From [Phialemoniopsis] sp. UDSM-2020 (Eukaryota; Ascomycota; Sordariomycetes; Thyridiales; Thyridiaceae): a stretch of 64,000 nucleotides of DNA. The stretch spans positions 3,844,001 through 3,908,000 of the forward strand of contig JAEILZ010000004.1 in assembly GCA_018873225.1 (NCBI GenBank), in the 5' to 3' direction. Below, piece after piece: positions 1 to 9,965 of the stretch (positions within the stretch are counted from its first letter, which is position 1; the number at the start of each line of letters is the position of its first letter). Under the pieces are notes generated by a model, which saw only the letters and a list, made by a program, of their open reading frames with translations, did no database searches and had not been told where the DNA came from. Made by a program: the position numbers and the translations under genes.

Positions 1-619
1 AGTTCCCCGAGGGAGGGCTCCCCCACGCCGCTAGACGGTTCTCAGGGTAGTATCCGCAGCCTCGAGTAATCGAGAGTCGAATTGATGACAACAGCTAGAA
101 CCGTATCTCAAAGCCATTCATCTTCGACTTCTTTGGAAATCGACTAACTTACATCTATCGAACAATTTGTGTGGAGAGATCTGTTGATCTCCCCTCATGT
201 TGCGCTACTGTGCAGGACGCAAAAGGATGATCTGATACCCTGGACTAGCGCCTGAACCAGAACCCACTTGAGGGCTGAAAGATCCGCTAAAGATCCACAG
301 GAGCTTCCTTTCAGCGTCTGCCACAGCGCATCCACTTCTCGACAGCAACAACTGGGAGTTTCAGGGACCAACCGGACAATCACCATGGGAGTGACCGCTT
401 TGGTTGTCCTGGCTTCGGAAAGAATATTGTCTATCTGTCTCTAATGAGGTATACGTCGATTTGCGCATGTTTATACTCACAAAGGCGACCGCTGTGTGAT
501 AAAGTTCACCACTGACCAGGCTATCGCTGAACAGGTATCGAGATCACGAACCCGACCGCGACGATCTAAGAATTATTTACCCCTGACCATGGCTACTCCT
601 CAGCTGCTACTCGCAGAGA
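1..619. other. no gene recognised, window edge
   Basis: Only short open frames without family resemblance are seen here. It is probably the 3' flank of the hydrolase gene that ends at 620, together with flank of a gene outside the window. Confidence 0.5.
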
Positions 620-2062
620 TCAATTTCCTCCCTTCGTCCCGTTTGTCGCGCCGACCTTATCAAACACCCCAGCCAGCCAGTCCAGAGCCTGCATCGCCAA
701 CTGCCCCTCCGCGCCAATCTGGCAGTGCTCGCCAGCGCCCAGCTCCGTCTTGAAGAGAACATACGCATCGCCCTTCTCAGGCTTGAGCTGCTTCGCCACG
801 ACCTCAGCCTGGCCCGGCGCCATCGTGTCGTGCTCCCCCGAGGCCACAAAGAGCGGCGCCTCGACCTTGTCCAGAATCCCATCGAGGTTGTACGTCCCCA
901 TCTGCCGCAGCCAGTCGTACGGACTCTTGGTCGCGAAAGCCCACAGCCCCTGGTCCATGCCCCAGCGGAACGACGTCGGCGCCTTGGGCGACTTGTACAC
1001 GGCCCACGCGATGGCGTCGAAGGCGGTCGCGTTGCCGGACTCGAAGGCCGCGCGCATGGCGTCGGGCATGCTGGGCAGCTGCGCGTCGAGCAGGCTCCAC
1101 AGGCCGTCGACGGCCAGGACGGCGGCGAGCCGGTGCTCGCGGCTCGCGGCGCGCGGGGCGAGCGTGCCGCCGAAGGACCAGCCGCCGAGGGCGATGCGCT
1201 TCGTGTCGACGTCGGGCCGCGTGTGCAGGTAGTCGACGACGGGGGTGACGACCTCCCACCAGTCGTTGCGGAAGCCGAGGCCCTGGTCCCGGCGCACGGT
1301 GGGCTGCCCCGGCCCTTCGTAGGTGGCGCAGTTCCAGCCGCGGGCAAGCACGGCGTAGCAGATGCTGTGGTAGAGGGCCTCTTGGGAGCCGTCGTAGCCG
1401 CTGCCGACGAGGAGGGTGGGCACACGCTCGGGAGCGCAGTTCTTCTTGTTGCTGTTACTGCCCTTCTGCTTCTGTGCCGAGAAGAAGATGACGGGCACGC
1501 TAAAGTTGGATGCCTTGACAGTCACGCGCTCGGCAGGGACGTCGAGCCTCGCGACGGCGCTGTTGAAGTCGGCCAGCTGGCTATCCCATATCGTCTTGAG
1601 CCGCGGGTCGCTCACGTTGCCGTGGATGAAGAAGTCGGCGGCGCGGTAGTACGACGACGAGCGGAAGTAGGTCTCGCGGGCCGAGACGTTGAACCCCTTG
1701 GCCTCGGCCTGCGCGGCCTGGTCGTGGATGGCGTCGGCGAGGAACTTGAACTCGGAGTAGAAGGACTCAAAGTCGCCCGGCACGATCTGCGAGGCCGCGC
1801 GCAGGATCTCGCCCGTGTTGGAGCCGCCGTTGCCCTGAGCGAGTGCTAGGAGCTCCTCGAAGTAGAAGGCGAACTGGGCGTCGGAGGAGAGGGCAAACAT
1901 GGGCGACGCCGTGCTGTTGGAGGAGGTGCTGTTGCTTGCGGCGAGCTACAGTGAAGGGAAGATCGCTGTCAGTGGGAGGTGAGTACAGATGGCGAGTGAC
2001 CAAGGACTTACCGAGCCAGCCAGGAGGCAGCTCGCCGAGAGCAGAGCGCGCTTGAGATGCAT
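620..2062 (-). CDS. secreted alpha/beta hydrolase (FrsA / pseudooxynicotine-hydrolase-like)
   Basis: Two exons, 2062-2012 and 1945-620, encode 458 residues. The first exon supplies a signal peptide beginning MHLKRALLSASCLLAGS, and the 66-base intron starts GTAAGT and ends TGTAG. The mature part has an Asn-rich N-terminus, then an all-helical lid region, then an alpha/beta hydrolase fold with the nucleophile elbow GWSFGG and a late Asp/His region (SGEHDTMAPG, then GAGEHCQIGAEG). This layout matches the esterase FrsA / 2,6-dihydroxypseudooxynicotine hydrolase group, which cleaves C-C or ester bonds. The substrate cannot be read from sequence. The first ATG of the rebuilt transcript is chosen because it creates the signal peptide; a start at 1900 would lose it. 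A TATA-like site lies about 100 bases upstream. Confidence 0.85.
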
Positions 2063-2165
2063 CTTGTTAGTCTGAGTAGGTAAGTACTGAGCTCAGGATG
2101 GATATGCCAAGAGGGATGCCTCGATACGGAAGGGTCTTCTGCATGACGGGTGCCAAGAGTGCAGC

Positions 2166-2171
2166 TTTATA
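2166..2171 (-). promoter_or_regulatory. TATA-like box of the secreted hydrolase
   Basis: TATAAA on the minus strand, 104 bases before the ATG at 2062. Position and sequence fit a fungal core promoter. Confidence 0.45.
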
Positions 2172-3242
2172 TCCCCCAGGAACCGCCAACAACTCAACAT
2201 CCTCCTCCCCACAGATTGGGGGCCATCTCGCTTGCGCACCGTTGTCGTGAGGCTAGTGCCTGCTGACGAACTGACTTAAATCCTTCCACAGGGTAAATCG
2301 CTCAGGTTCGTCCAGGCCGAGTGGCAGGTTTTGCTGCAACTGGTAATTTAAAGGCTCGCTTTCGCTATCGTATAGACCGAGTGGGCCTGGTGCTGGCGAT
2401 GATCTCTCAGTAGGGCTGACAGGCGGGCCTGCTTTGCCTGAGTGACCGCCGCCTCAGCCTCTTTAGCAACGTGGATTCGAGCCTGTATCTGGAAATAACG
2501 GGATTTAAAGTATCCCTTGTATGTTGGCGAAGCTTGTTTTGATGTCGGTGCCAATCCTACGGAGAGTCGGGGAGATAGATGGGCAAGTAGGGAACCGCAT
2601 TTCGAAGTCTTGCATTCGAACTCGGGAGCATTGTGAAGCACCGTTGCGTGAACCCCTACCAACAGCTTAAATATGCGAAATGCTAAGACTCTTGACACCC
2701 GAAGCATATCTTCATTACATTCGGCTTGTAGACTAGGTCCACGGCCCAGTTGGCCCAGTTCGTTCGGCAATGCATCGTGGGCGCCCTGGCTTTGGAATTG
2801 CACGTCCGTCTTCGCTCGGACCGTTGAGAACGGCATGCGGGACTGGGGCCCGAGCGACTAGTGAGGACCGTTAGGCCCTGCGAAAACTAACCAAGCCGGG
2901 AGGACCGGAAGTATTTGGATGTTTGCAGGATCGGCAGCTGTTCGCTTCTTTTGAAGCAAGATTAGATCCAATTTGTTGACGCTACTGGAGTGGAAGCTCC
3001 CAGGTGAGATGGAGTTAGCTCTTCGCGTGTAATTTGGGGGCCGTCGGGCTAGGAGGACCACTCTTGTCAATGTAATCAATGCCATTGTGCAAGCCTTCAA
3101 GGCTGTATTGTCAAACTACTTGCTATACACGAGTCTATAGCACGCCATTCGGCCCTTGCGATAAACCTCTCGTCCTTCAAATTACCGCCGTCGTACTCTT
3201 GATAAACTCTCCCGCTCACGTTCTGGTCGTGATCAACGGGAC
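2172..3242. other. intergenic, no convincing gene
   Basis: A 162-residue minus-strand frame at 2348-2836 and shorter frames occur, but none has recognisable motifs or splice structure. Treated as the promoter side of the hydrolase and the 3' flank of the SOD gene. Confidence 0.45.
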
Positions 3243-4150
3243 TTAGGCCTTGCTGAAGCGCTCGGCGACGGTCTTCCAGTTGACGACGTTCCAGATGGCG
3301 TCAAAGTACTCGGCCTTGCGGTTCTGGTACTGCAGGTAGTAGGCGTGCTCCCAGGCGTCGATGCCGAGCAGGGGGACAAGGTTGCCGGTGACGGGGTCCT
3401 GGTTGGCGCGGGTGACGAGGTTCAGGTTGCCGGCGGTCTTGTCCTTGGCGAGCCAGGCCCAGCCGCTGCCCTGGATGCCGGCGAGGGCGGTGTTCATCTG
3501 CTTGCGGAAGGCGTCGAAGCCGCCAAAGTCTTCGTCGATCGCTTTCTACAACAAGGGTGAGAACATTGTCAGCAACACTCGAGAGTATGAGGGCATTGGT
3601 AGCAATCGTTACGCACCTTGAGAGCGCCGTCGGGCTCGCCGCCACCGTCACGGCTGGCGGGAGCCAGGTTCTCCCAGAAGAGGGAGTGGTTGAGGTGACC
3701 ACCGCCGTGGAAGTTGAGGAGAGGAGCCAGAGAGGCGGCCTTGGTGTAGTCGCCCTTGCCCTCGGCCTCAGCGATCGAATCGAGGGCGCTGTTGAGGCCG
3801 TTGACGTAGGTTTGGTGGTGCTTGCTGTGGTGCAGCTCCATGATCTGGCCCGAGATGTGAGGCTCGAGCGCGCCGTAGTCATCTGCATGTAGGTCATTGG
3901 TGGTTAGCTCCGCGGCGATAACTTCGGACACACTTGTCACAGCATCGCTTCGCCCAGGGCAGCCCAGAGAAGCTTTGTGTCCATCGCGAAGGTGCTTTAT
4001 GTATAGAGGAGTTCACATACAGGGCATGTCGGGCAGAGTGGCCTTGCCACGGACAAAGGCGGCACCGGCCATGGATGCAGCGGGCTTCATGGCGCGGGAC
4101 CGAAGGGCTGCCCGCAGAGCCGGAGTGGTTCGCATGAGGGTTGACGACAT
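3243..4150 (-). CDS. sod2: mitochondrial Mn superoxide dismutase
   Basis: Three exons, 4150-4021, 3882-3617 and 3545-3243, encode 232 residues. Dismutates superoxide to oxygen and hydrogen peroxide in the mitochondrial matrix. Residues 1 to about 35 are rich in Arg, Ala and Ser without acids, as expected of a mitochondrial presequence, followed by the usual LPDMPYDYGALEP start. Metal ligands are in place: the His of [12 protein letters not shown], the His of LNHSLFW, and Asp and His of [18 protein letters not shown] and GSGWAWL are typical of the Fe/Mn family, and the mitochondrial leader favours manganese. Introns are GTATGT...GCAG and GTGCGT...GTAG. The gene is divergent from psf3 across about 600 bases. 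Confidence 0.95.
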
Positions 4151-4751
4151 TGTGCTCGGCTTGTTTCAAAAGCTGCAATTGATTGTGTCAGTCCAAGGTC
4201 AGTGAACTGTTGGTTGATTGAAGCAGGTAGGTATAGGTTTGACTCACTCTTCTTTTGGCCGGAGGAATGGATAGTCTTGGGTAACAATTGCACCGGAAGA
4301 GAGAAAGGCAGTGGAGCTGTCTTGGGAGTTTCTGACTGAGCAAAAGTATGGGAAGCTCGGCTAATGATGTCAAAACAGCGCGAATCTCAACTGCCAGAGC
4401 TCGGAATTTCGAGGTGGTGGCCCGAGCTTCAAACAACGCATCTCCGCTAAAGTCACAGTGTCGTCATTCTTCGATACCCCTGGGCTGAAGCCAATGCTCA
4501 CTAAGCAAAGTGGTTGTTGTGGCGCCCAGGCGATAGTGATAGCGAGTGGAGGGCGCCACAATTCGCAGTCGCGCCTATGACCCCGCCAAAAAGAACAAAC
4601 CAAGCAACAGTCGCGTCGAAATTGGTGATATGCTGTGATTGTCAATTTGAGTCCTACTTTTTTCTTTTGGTACACGCTGTTTGTTGTTGAAGGTCCTCTG
4701 CCTCTGGTATAGACAGGTATAGTTGTCCTTGTCAAGTCGCAGCCTTGCAAG
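4151..4751. promoter_or_regulatory. shared divergent promoter region, SOD / Psf3
   Basis: 601 bases separate the two opposed start codons. There are pyrimidine-rich stretches but no clear TATA box on either strand. No gene seen. Confidence 0.4.
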
Positions 4752-5411
4752 ATGTCATACTACGACATTGACGCCATCCTCACCGATGCTGAGGTACAGA
4801 CAAATCGCGGCCTTTGCGCCATCGCAGATCAAAGACAAACTGACACTCTTCGATCATAGAAAATCCCCTGCGAATTCCAGCTCGACGTACCGGAACTAGG
4901 ATACCTTGACAACAACCCTGCGCATGCCCTGAAGGCCGGCACCAAGATCGGTCTGCCATTGTGGCTCGCCGAGATGCTTGCCCTCGCCAACACCTCGAGA
5001 GCCGAAGATCCAGACGAGGGCCGCTCCTTCGTCTCCCTGAACCTCCCGTCGGCCCTATCCAACGAAGTCGTCCAGGCCCTGAAAGCCGACCCTCGCGCCG
5101 TCACTCTCCGCGACCAGAGCCCGCACTTCTACGGCCTCGCGACGCGTATGCTCGACCTCTTCGAGGAGGCTGAACTCGGCGCCGTCGTACGCAAGACCTT
5201 TGTAGTACGTGCCAACGATGTCGGACTACATGCTCGGAAGGCTGGTAGCGGAGCAGGGAGAGGAAAAGAAGAGGGCAGTAATCTTGGTGTCGGAGGCGCC
5301 GGTGAGGAGTTCCTGCGAGGCCTTGACGAGTGGGAACGACAACTGTTCCGCAAGGCACACGACGGGACGAAGTCTGGCAAGGAATACTTGGACAACGTCA
5401 AGAAGGGTTGA
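4752..5411 (+). CDS. psf3: GINS complex subunit Psf3
   Basis: Two exons, 4752-4793 and 4860-5411, encode 197 residues. Psf3 is one of four GINS subunits that bind Cdc45 and Mcm2-7 to form the replicative CMG helicase at nuclear forks. The N-terminus MSYYDIDAILTDAE followed by KIPCEFQLDVPELGYLD is the conserved Psf3 B-domain. A KAGTKIGLPLWLAEMLA helix and the C-terminal helical A-domain with FLRGLDEWERQLFRKAHDG follow. The 66-base intron interrupts just after the first 14 codons. Length agrees with other ascomycete Psf3 proteins. The residue 145-165 region is Gly-rich and likely a disordered linker. Confidence 0.92.
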
Positions 5412-5989
5412 AGCAACGTGACAACACGCGTCAACTTAACAACTCCATGGAGTTGCCTGCATTCTCCGTCCCCCAGGTGGCAGTTCTCGACAGCACCCTG
5501 TGTGCCGTTATGGCTTACCGCGCAGTCTGGGCCAGCATCGCACACACTCGTGTCTTTCCTCGACAGCGAGTAACATTTTTCCGTTACAAAGCGGCCCAAA
5601 CATCGTCCAAGACTTGCCTCGGTGATGCTCTCGATTAGACTACATCCTTGGTCGAATCAATAGCCTTCGAACCCCTTCCCTTCACCCAACGAGCGACGGG
5701 TGTCAAACCCTTCAACGACAATACCCCCGAACCGCAAACGAGCTGGAAACGAAGAGTAACACGGTCGAGTGTGTGCTGGGCAGCAGCTAGCAAGGACAGG
5801 GCGAAAGAGGCGTTGAAAGACCAAAGGGATGAGAGCTGGCAAGAACAGTAGCAATGCTACCACAATGAAAAGAGACGATTCACGAAAGATACCAATGAAA
5901 TACCACCTAATACTACCTTTCATATCCACAACCCTTTGATCCGATCATCGCCATGTGCCCTCCCCACACCGACCCGTCCTCGTCACGGA
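5412..5989. other. convergent intergenic region
   Basis: About 580 bases between the 3' ends of psf3 (+) and the oligopeptide transporter (-). It probably holds both 3' untranslated regions. No gene seen. Confidence 0.5.
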
Positions 5990-8920
5990 TCAATGAAACT
6001 CTCCCGGTCCAGGACCAAAATGGGCGCCCTCCGCCAGCGGGTACAGAACGCAGGCCTTTCCCTCGCAACCCATACTGACTACATCGTTCCCCCACCAATG
6101 CAATTCAACCTGCAACCACTGCAGGGTGAAGAAAAGGACAATACCGGCGATGGCGATGCCCGACGAAAAGCTCGCCGACAGGACAAAGTTGTACTTGGAC
6201 CACAGCCCCAAGAACCGTTTCTTCATGTAGATCCACGACAGCCACGCGATCGGTACGGCAGGGAGCTGGAAACTCAGGCTGTACGGTGCCCAGAGGAGTG
6301 CGCCGTACAGCATCGCGATCGGGTGGACCTGCCGCAGCCACCGCTTCTTGAACCGGCGCTGCGCGAGCCAGAACACCAAGGGAAGAAGCAGACCCACGGG
6401 GAACCCTATCAGCGTCGCTGTGTACTGCCCGCCGCGCCCAAAGACCTTCTTGGGGCCGATTGTGCCCCACAGCACCGACGCCGTGAAGAAGGTGTTGACC
6501 CCGGGGCACGTGAACCGGTTCGGCGCGTCGGGCGTGCACACCCCGGGGATCTGGTTCATCTGGAAGTTGAGCACGCCCGTGCACACAAAGGTCGACACGA
6601 CGGTGGCGACGACCTGGGCCCAAAAGGTGTGGCGCGGCGGGACCTTGAGGTAGTGCGCGAGCTTGAGGTCGTTGGCGAAGCTGACGGCGTGCGCGCAGGT
6701 GACGTACCCGAAGGTCTTGAAGTAGTTCATGGCCAGCGCGTTGCCCTCGACCCACGAGCCGCCGATGAACTCGGCCAGCACGTTGAGCGTGACCTCGATA
6801 CCCGTCATCGACTTGATGATGCCCACGGGCACGACGAAGATGAGGCACAGCGCGATGCCGTAGAAGACGACGCCGGGTGACGTGTAGGTCTGCCACCCGG
6901 CTATGCCGCCGATGCTCAGACCTATGGCGGTAAGCAGGACGATGGCGTACCACCATTCGGGGACTGTGTTGTGGTCACGGTTAGCTGCATGATCGAGGTG
7001 TCCCACTGCATTGAGAGGCGGAGACTGAAAGACAAACCTTCGGGGTATTTGGCCATCAGGCGGTTATGGACGTCCTGATACTGTCCAATGTCGGCCTTTT
7101 TCTTCCTCCGGAAACTGTTGATGAGGCTCTTACAGCCCATCCGTATCTCGTACCGATGGAATAGGAAGATATACATGAGGGTCGCAGGGTAGATCGCGAA
7201 GAAGCAGGTGTACGTCGTGACGCTTGCCGCCGATAGCCAGGCCGGCGAGTACGCCTCGTATTTGGCCTTGTCAAAGATGGCTCGGTCATCAATGGCCCGC
7301 GACACGTTGTACAAGCTGCCTGTATTGTCGAAGATGCGGTTGGTGATCATGGGGAGATGTCCAGTCCCATAAGTGTTGGAGTACCAGAGCCCCAAGATCA
7401 TGAACCCGGCCACAAACATACCCAAGGTTTTGTTGAGCGTCGCGAAGAACGGCACCATGAGCGGGTCACAATCGTCGAAGAGGAGAATGTTCCAGTCAAA
7501 GGTCGGCCACGGGTTCAGGCCGAGCCCGTTTTTCATCCCTACGATGGAGTTAAGCTTGACGTTTTCCGGGGCGATCCACGAGAGCCAGCTGAAGATGGAG
7601 AGCGCTTCAAAGAGGTAGTTGGGGAACCAGAAGTAAACAAACATGGCCACAAAGGTAATTAGGAAGACCTTGAAACGGGAAGCCTTCCAGACTGTGTTCC
7701 ACGGCCCGCTTACCGGCGTGTTGCTGTCGTTGTGGAAGGCGGCGTTGAGGGCAATGGTGACAAGGGAGGCCGGCCACACGCAGTAGGATGGGTAGACCAG
7801 AAATCTGCGGGTCAGGCCAGCGAGGCCGTACCCAATCAGGCTTGTGCCGAGAGCAATAATGATTTGGTAGCTGAATGCGCCGGCGTATGGCTGATTGAAG
7901 TCTGCCATGGATCAAGAGATTGAGCGGTCAGCTCTCGGCTTGGACCATTGTGGGGACGGAGTTCAAGGTGCTCACATTGCTCCAAGTATTGGGTCCAGAT
8001 AATAGAACTGGTGTAAGGTGTCGAGCATGCAACGTTCGCCATGATCGTGATGAGCATATGCTCCTTGCGGTTGAAAGGCCCAGGGTTGAGACTGATGCGG
8101 CTTCCGAACATTGTTATGCCCCAGTCCGGCAGCATCCACTCCAAGGCCTTACCAAAGGGGTATGAAAGAAGCTGTGCTACATTGGCAGCAACACTAATAC
8201 GGGGCATACGAATTGAGAAGAGCTGGTTTGTGAATCCAAGTATGACCGAAAATAGTAACCCGATGAACCAGGCACGGACTGTCGAAGAATGCAGGGAAGG
8301 GTCGTCGTGGTTGTCGACCACAGCACGGACTTCGGCGTAGGGGCTGTTATTGGTGATCAGAGCGGCTTCGAGCTTCATCTCGTGTATCAGGTCCTGGTGG
8401 TTTTGCGGCTCTACAAAGACATTGTCGTTTTCTCTCGCACAGTCAGCCCGACTTGTGTTCGTCCACGGCTTTTGGAATAGAGTTACCTAAGAACCCCCGA
8501 ATTCTTTCGAGAACTGCATGAGAGAAGTTCGGGTCATTGTTGTGCATCTTGAGAACGTTTGTCATCAACTTCAAGCCTTGTCAGCGCCACCGTATTATAT
8601 CAAGGTGGAGCGTAAACGTACCTCTTTAACTTCTTGCAAGTTCATGGCATTTGCCAGAGCCTTAGCGTCAAGGAGATCATGTTCCGTGACGTCGAGCGCA
8701 CTACACAGTATGTTAGATTCCCGAGAACGCAAAGAAGGAATGGCAATCAATACTTTTCAACGGTCTCGTTTAGTGGTATGTCGACAAACTCTTGAATGCC
8801 CTAGTTAAAGAAAATTAGCAAACTCTTTGGTGAGACGGACAAGTAGAAAGGGAGGTGCACCCTTGAATTGTGACCTGCTTGAACTGGCAGTCCAAGAGGA
8901 CCGACCTCGTTCGAAGCCAT
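5990..8920 (-). CDS. oligopeptide transporter, OPT family
   Basis: Seven exons (8920-8861, 8800-8754, 8700-8622, 8568-8487, 8410-7976, 7901-7038, 6963-5990) encode 846 residues, in frame throughout. It is a proton-coupled plasma-membrane importer of small peptides or glutathione-like substrates. Family hallmarks: the cytosolic lead-in (FVDIPLNETVE, HNNDPNFSHAVLERIRGFLGE, HEMKLEAALITNNSPYAEVRAVVD), then about 15 hydrophobic segments, including FSYQIIIALGTSLIGYG, YPEVPEWWYAIVLL and MGIEVTLNVLAEFIGG-type sequence (here TGIEVTLNVLAEFIGG). The C-terminal third has PIAMLYGALLWAP and GIAIAGIVLFFTLQW. The first exon of 20 codons is the least certain, and one internal intron (8621-8569) must use an AAG acceptor to keep frame. 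Promoter region is shared with the HET gene. Confidence 0.92.
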
Positions 8921-9943
8921 CTTTGTCTTTGGCATCACAACCTTTTTGGCAGAGCAGCACCAGTGTGGGGAGAAAGAAAGCCGAGCATGCTCTGCTTCTT
9001 AAGTCTGTTGGTACATTACGTGTAAAGAAATACCACTCATCAACCGTGGTTCATTACATGGAAATGGGCCAGAGCTCGCGCCATGGTCGAAATTGAGCCT
9101 GTAGCTGCATCCAGCCAGTCAGACTCTCAAACAAACGCAATAATTCTTATCAGAACACATTTTGAGGATCACACCTCTTGGTTCGTTCTTCGGAACCAGT
9201 GTATAATAGTCTTGGTGCCAGACATTGCTCGTAGATTTCCCTTATCAGGGATCAGTTACCGTCTCAAATCATCGCAATCCCCTTCTTTCGAGCCAGTTTT
9301 CCCTATCAATCACCGATGTTTTTGCCCGTCAATTCCCCACGCATACCATATGAAGGCCGACCATGTTTGTCTGCACCAGGCCATAGTTTCTACGCGCGAC
9401 CTAGATCGACACACTTGGAAAACTCCCGATCGGGTTGCTATGCTCCAATATCGAGATTTTCAGGACACCGGTCGGACCCACAGACGTTTCCCAGCCAAAG
9501 GCCAGCAAGGGCCATGTGCTGATTCATGTAGTTCTCTCCGTCGCAGACAAAACCTTAAGATGGTCTTCAGCGTTGCATTGGCGAGTCCCGAGCGCTTCGG
9601 GCGGATGCATGGGTGGGGTGGCGTGGGCGGCAAGCAGGTCCACACGGTCCGGTTAACCAGTTATCACAACCGACAATGCTGTTGTAGTTGGCCCAAGTAA
9701 GTTAGACCGGGATACTGCATCTTTCATGCGAATTATCCCGCAGGCGTCTACTTGACAGGACTTGCACAGGGATATATATACAGGCATGGGGTGATCAGAC
9801 ATTTGATCTCCGCTCCTCACTTGATATGTTCAAGGATCCCTCCGCACCGCCACCAAATACGCCAGCGGCTGGAATCCCATTCCTTTCGTATTTTCATCAC
9901 GCCTTATGAGACTTTGGGTCACGAAGCGAGAGTTTCTGAAATT
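8921..9943. promoter_or_regulatory. divergent promoter region, OPT / HET gene
   Basis: About 1 kb between opposed start codons. On the HET side it contains a TATA-like run at 9773-9780 and three upstream ATGs, described separately. Several unsupported open frames occur. Confidence 0.45.
9773..9780 (+). promoter_or_regulatory. TATA-like box of the HET gene
   Basis: TATATATA, 171 bases before the first in-frame ATG at 9944. It sits upstream of all three short upstream ORFs, so they would be in the mRNA if transcription starts within about 40 bases. Confidence 0.4.
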
Positions 9944-9965
9944 ATGTATGTCTACGAACCATTAG
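9786..9965 (+). promoter_or_regulatory. three upstream ORFs in the HET leader
   Basis: uORF1 is a minimal Met-Gly-stop frame at 9786-9794. uORF2 runs 9826-9909 (27 codons plus stop). uORF3 starts at 9906, overlaps the end of uORF2, and ends at 9965, beyond the main ATG at 9944 and out of frame with it. Such leaders normally lower translation. Their inclusion depends on the true transcription start, which is not visible. Confidence 0.4.

Noticed and set aside
725..1849. 374-residue plus-strand ORF opposite the secreted hydrolase
   Set aside because: Same shadow effect; the minus frame has a GxSxG elbow and a signal peptide, the plus frame has nothing.
2348..2836. 162-residue minus-strand ORF
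   Set aside because: No motif, no signal, no splice partner. Left as intergenic.
5936..6880. 314-residue plus-strand ORF opposite the OPT gene
   Set aside because: Antisense of membrane helices; composition of a reverse-complement shadow.
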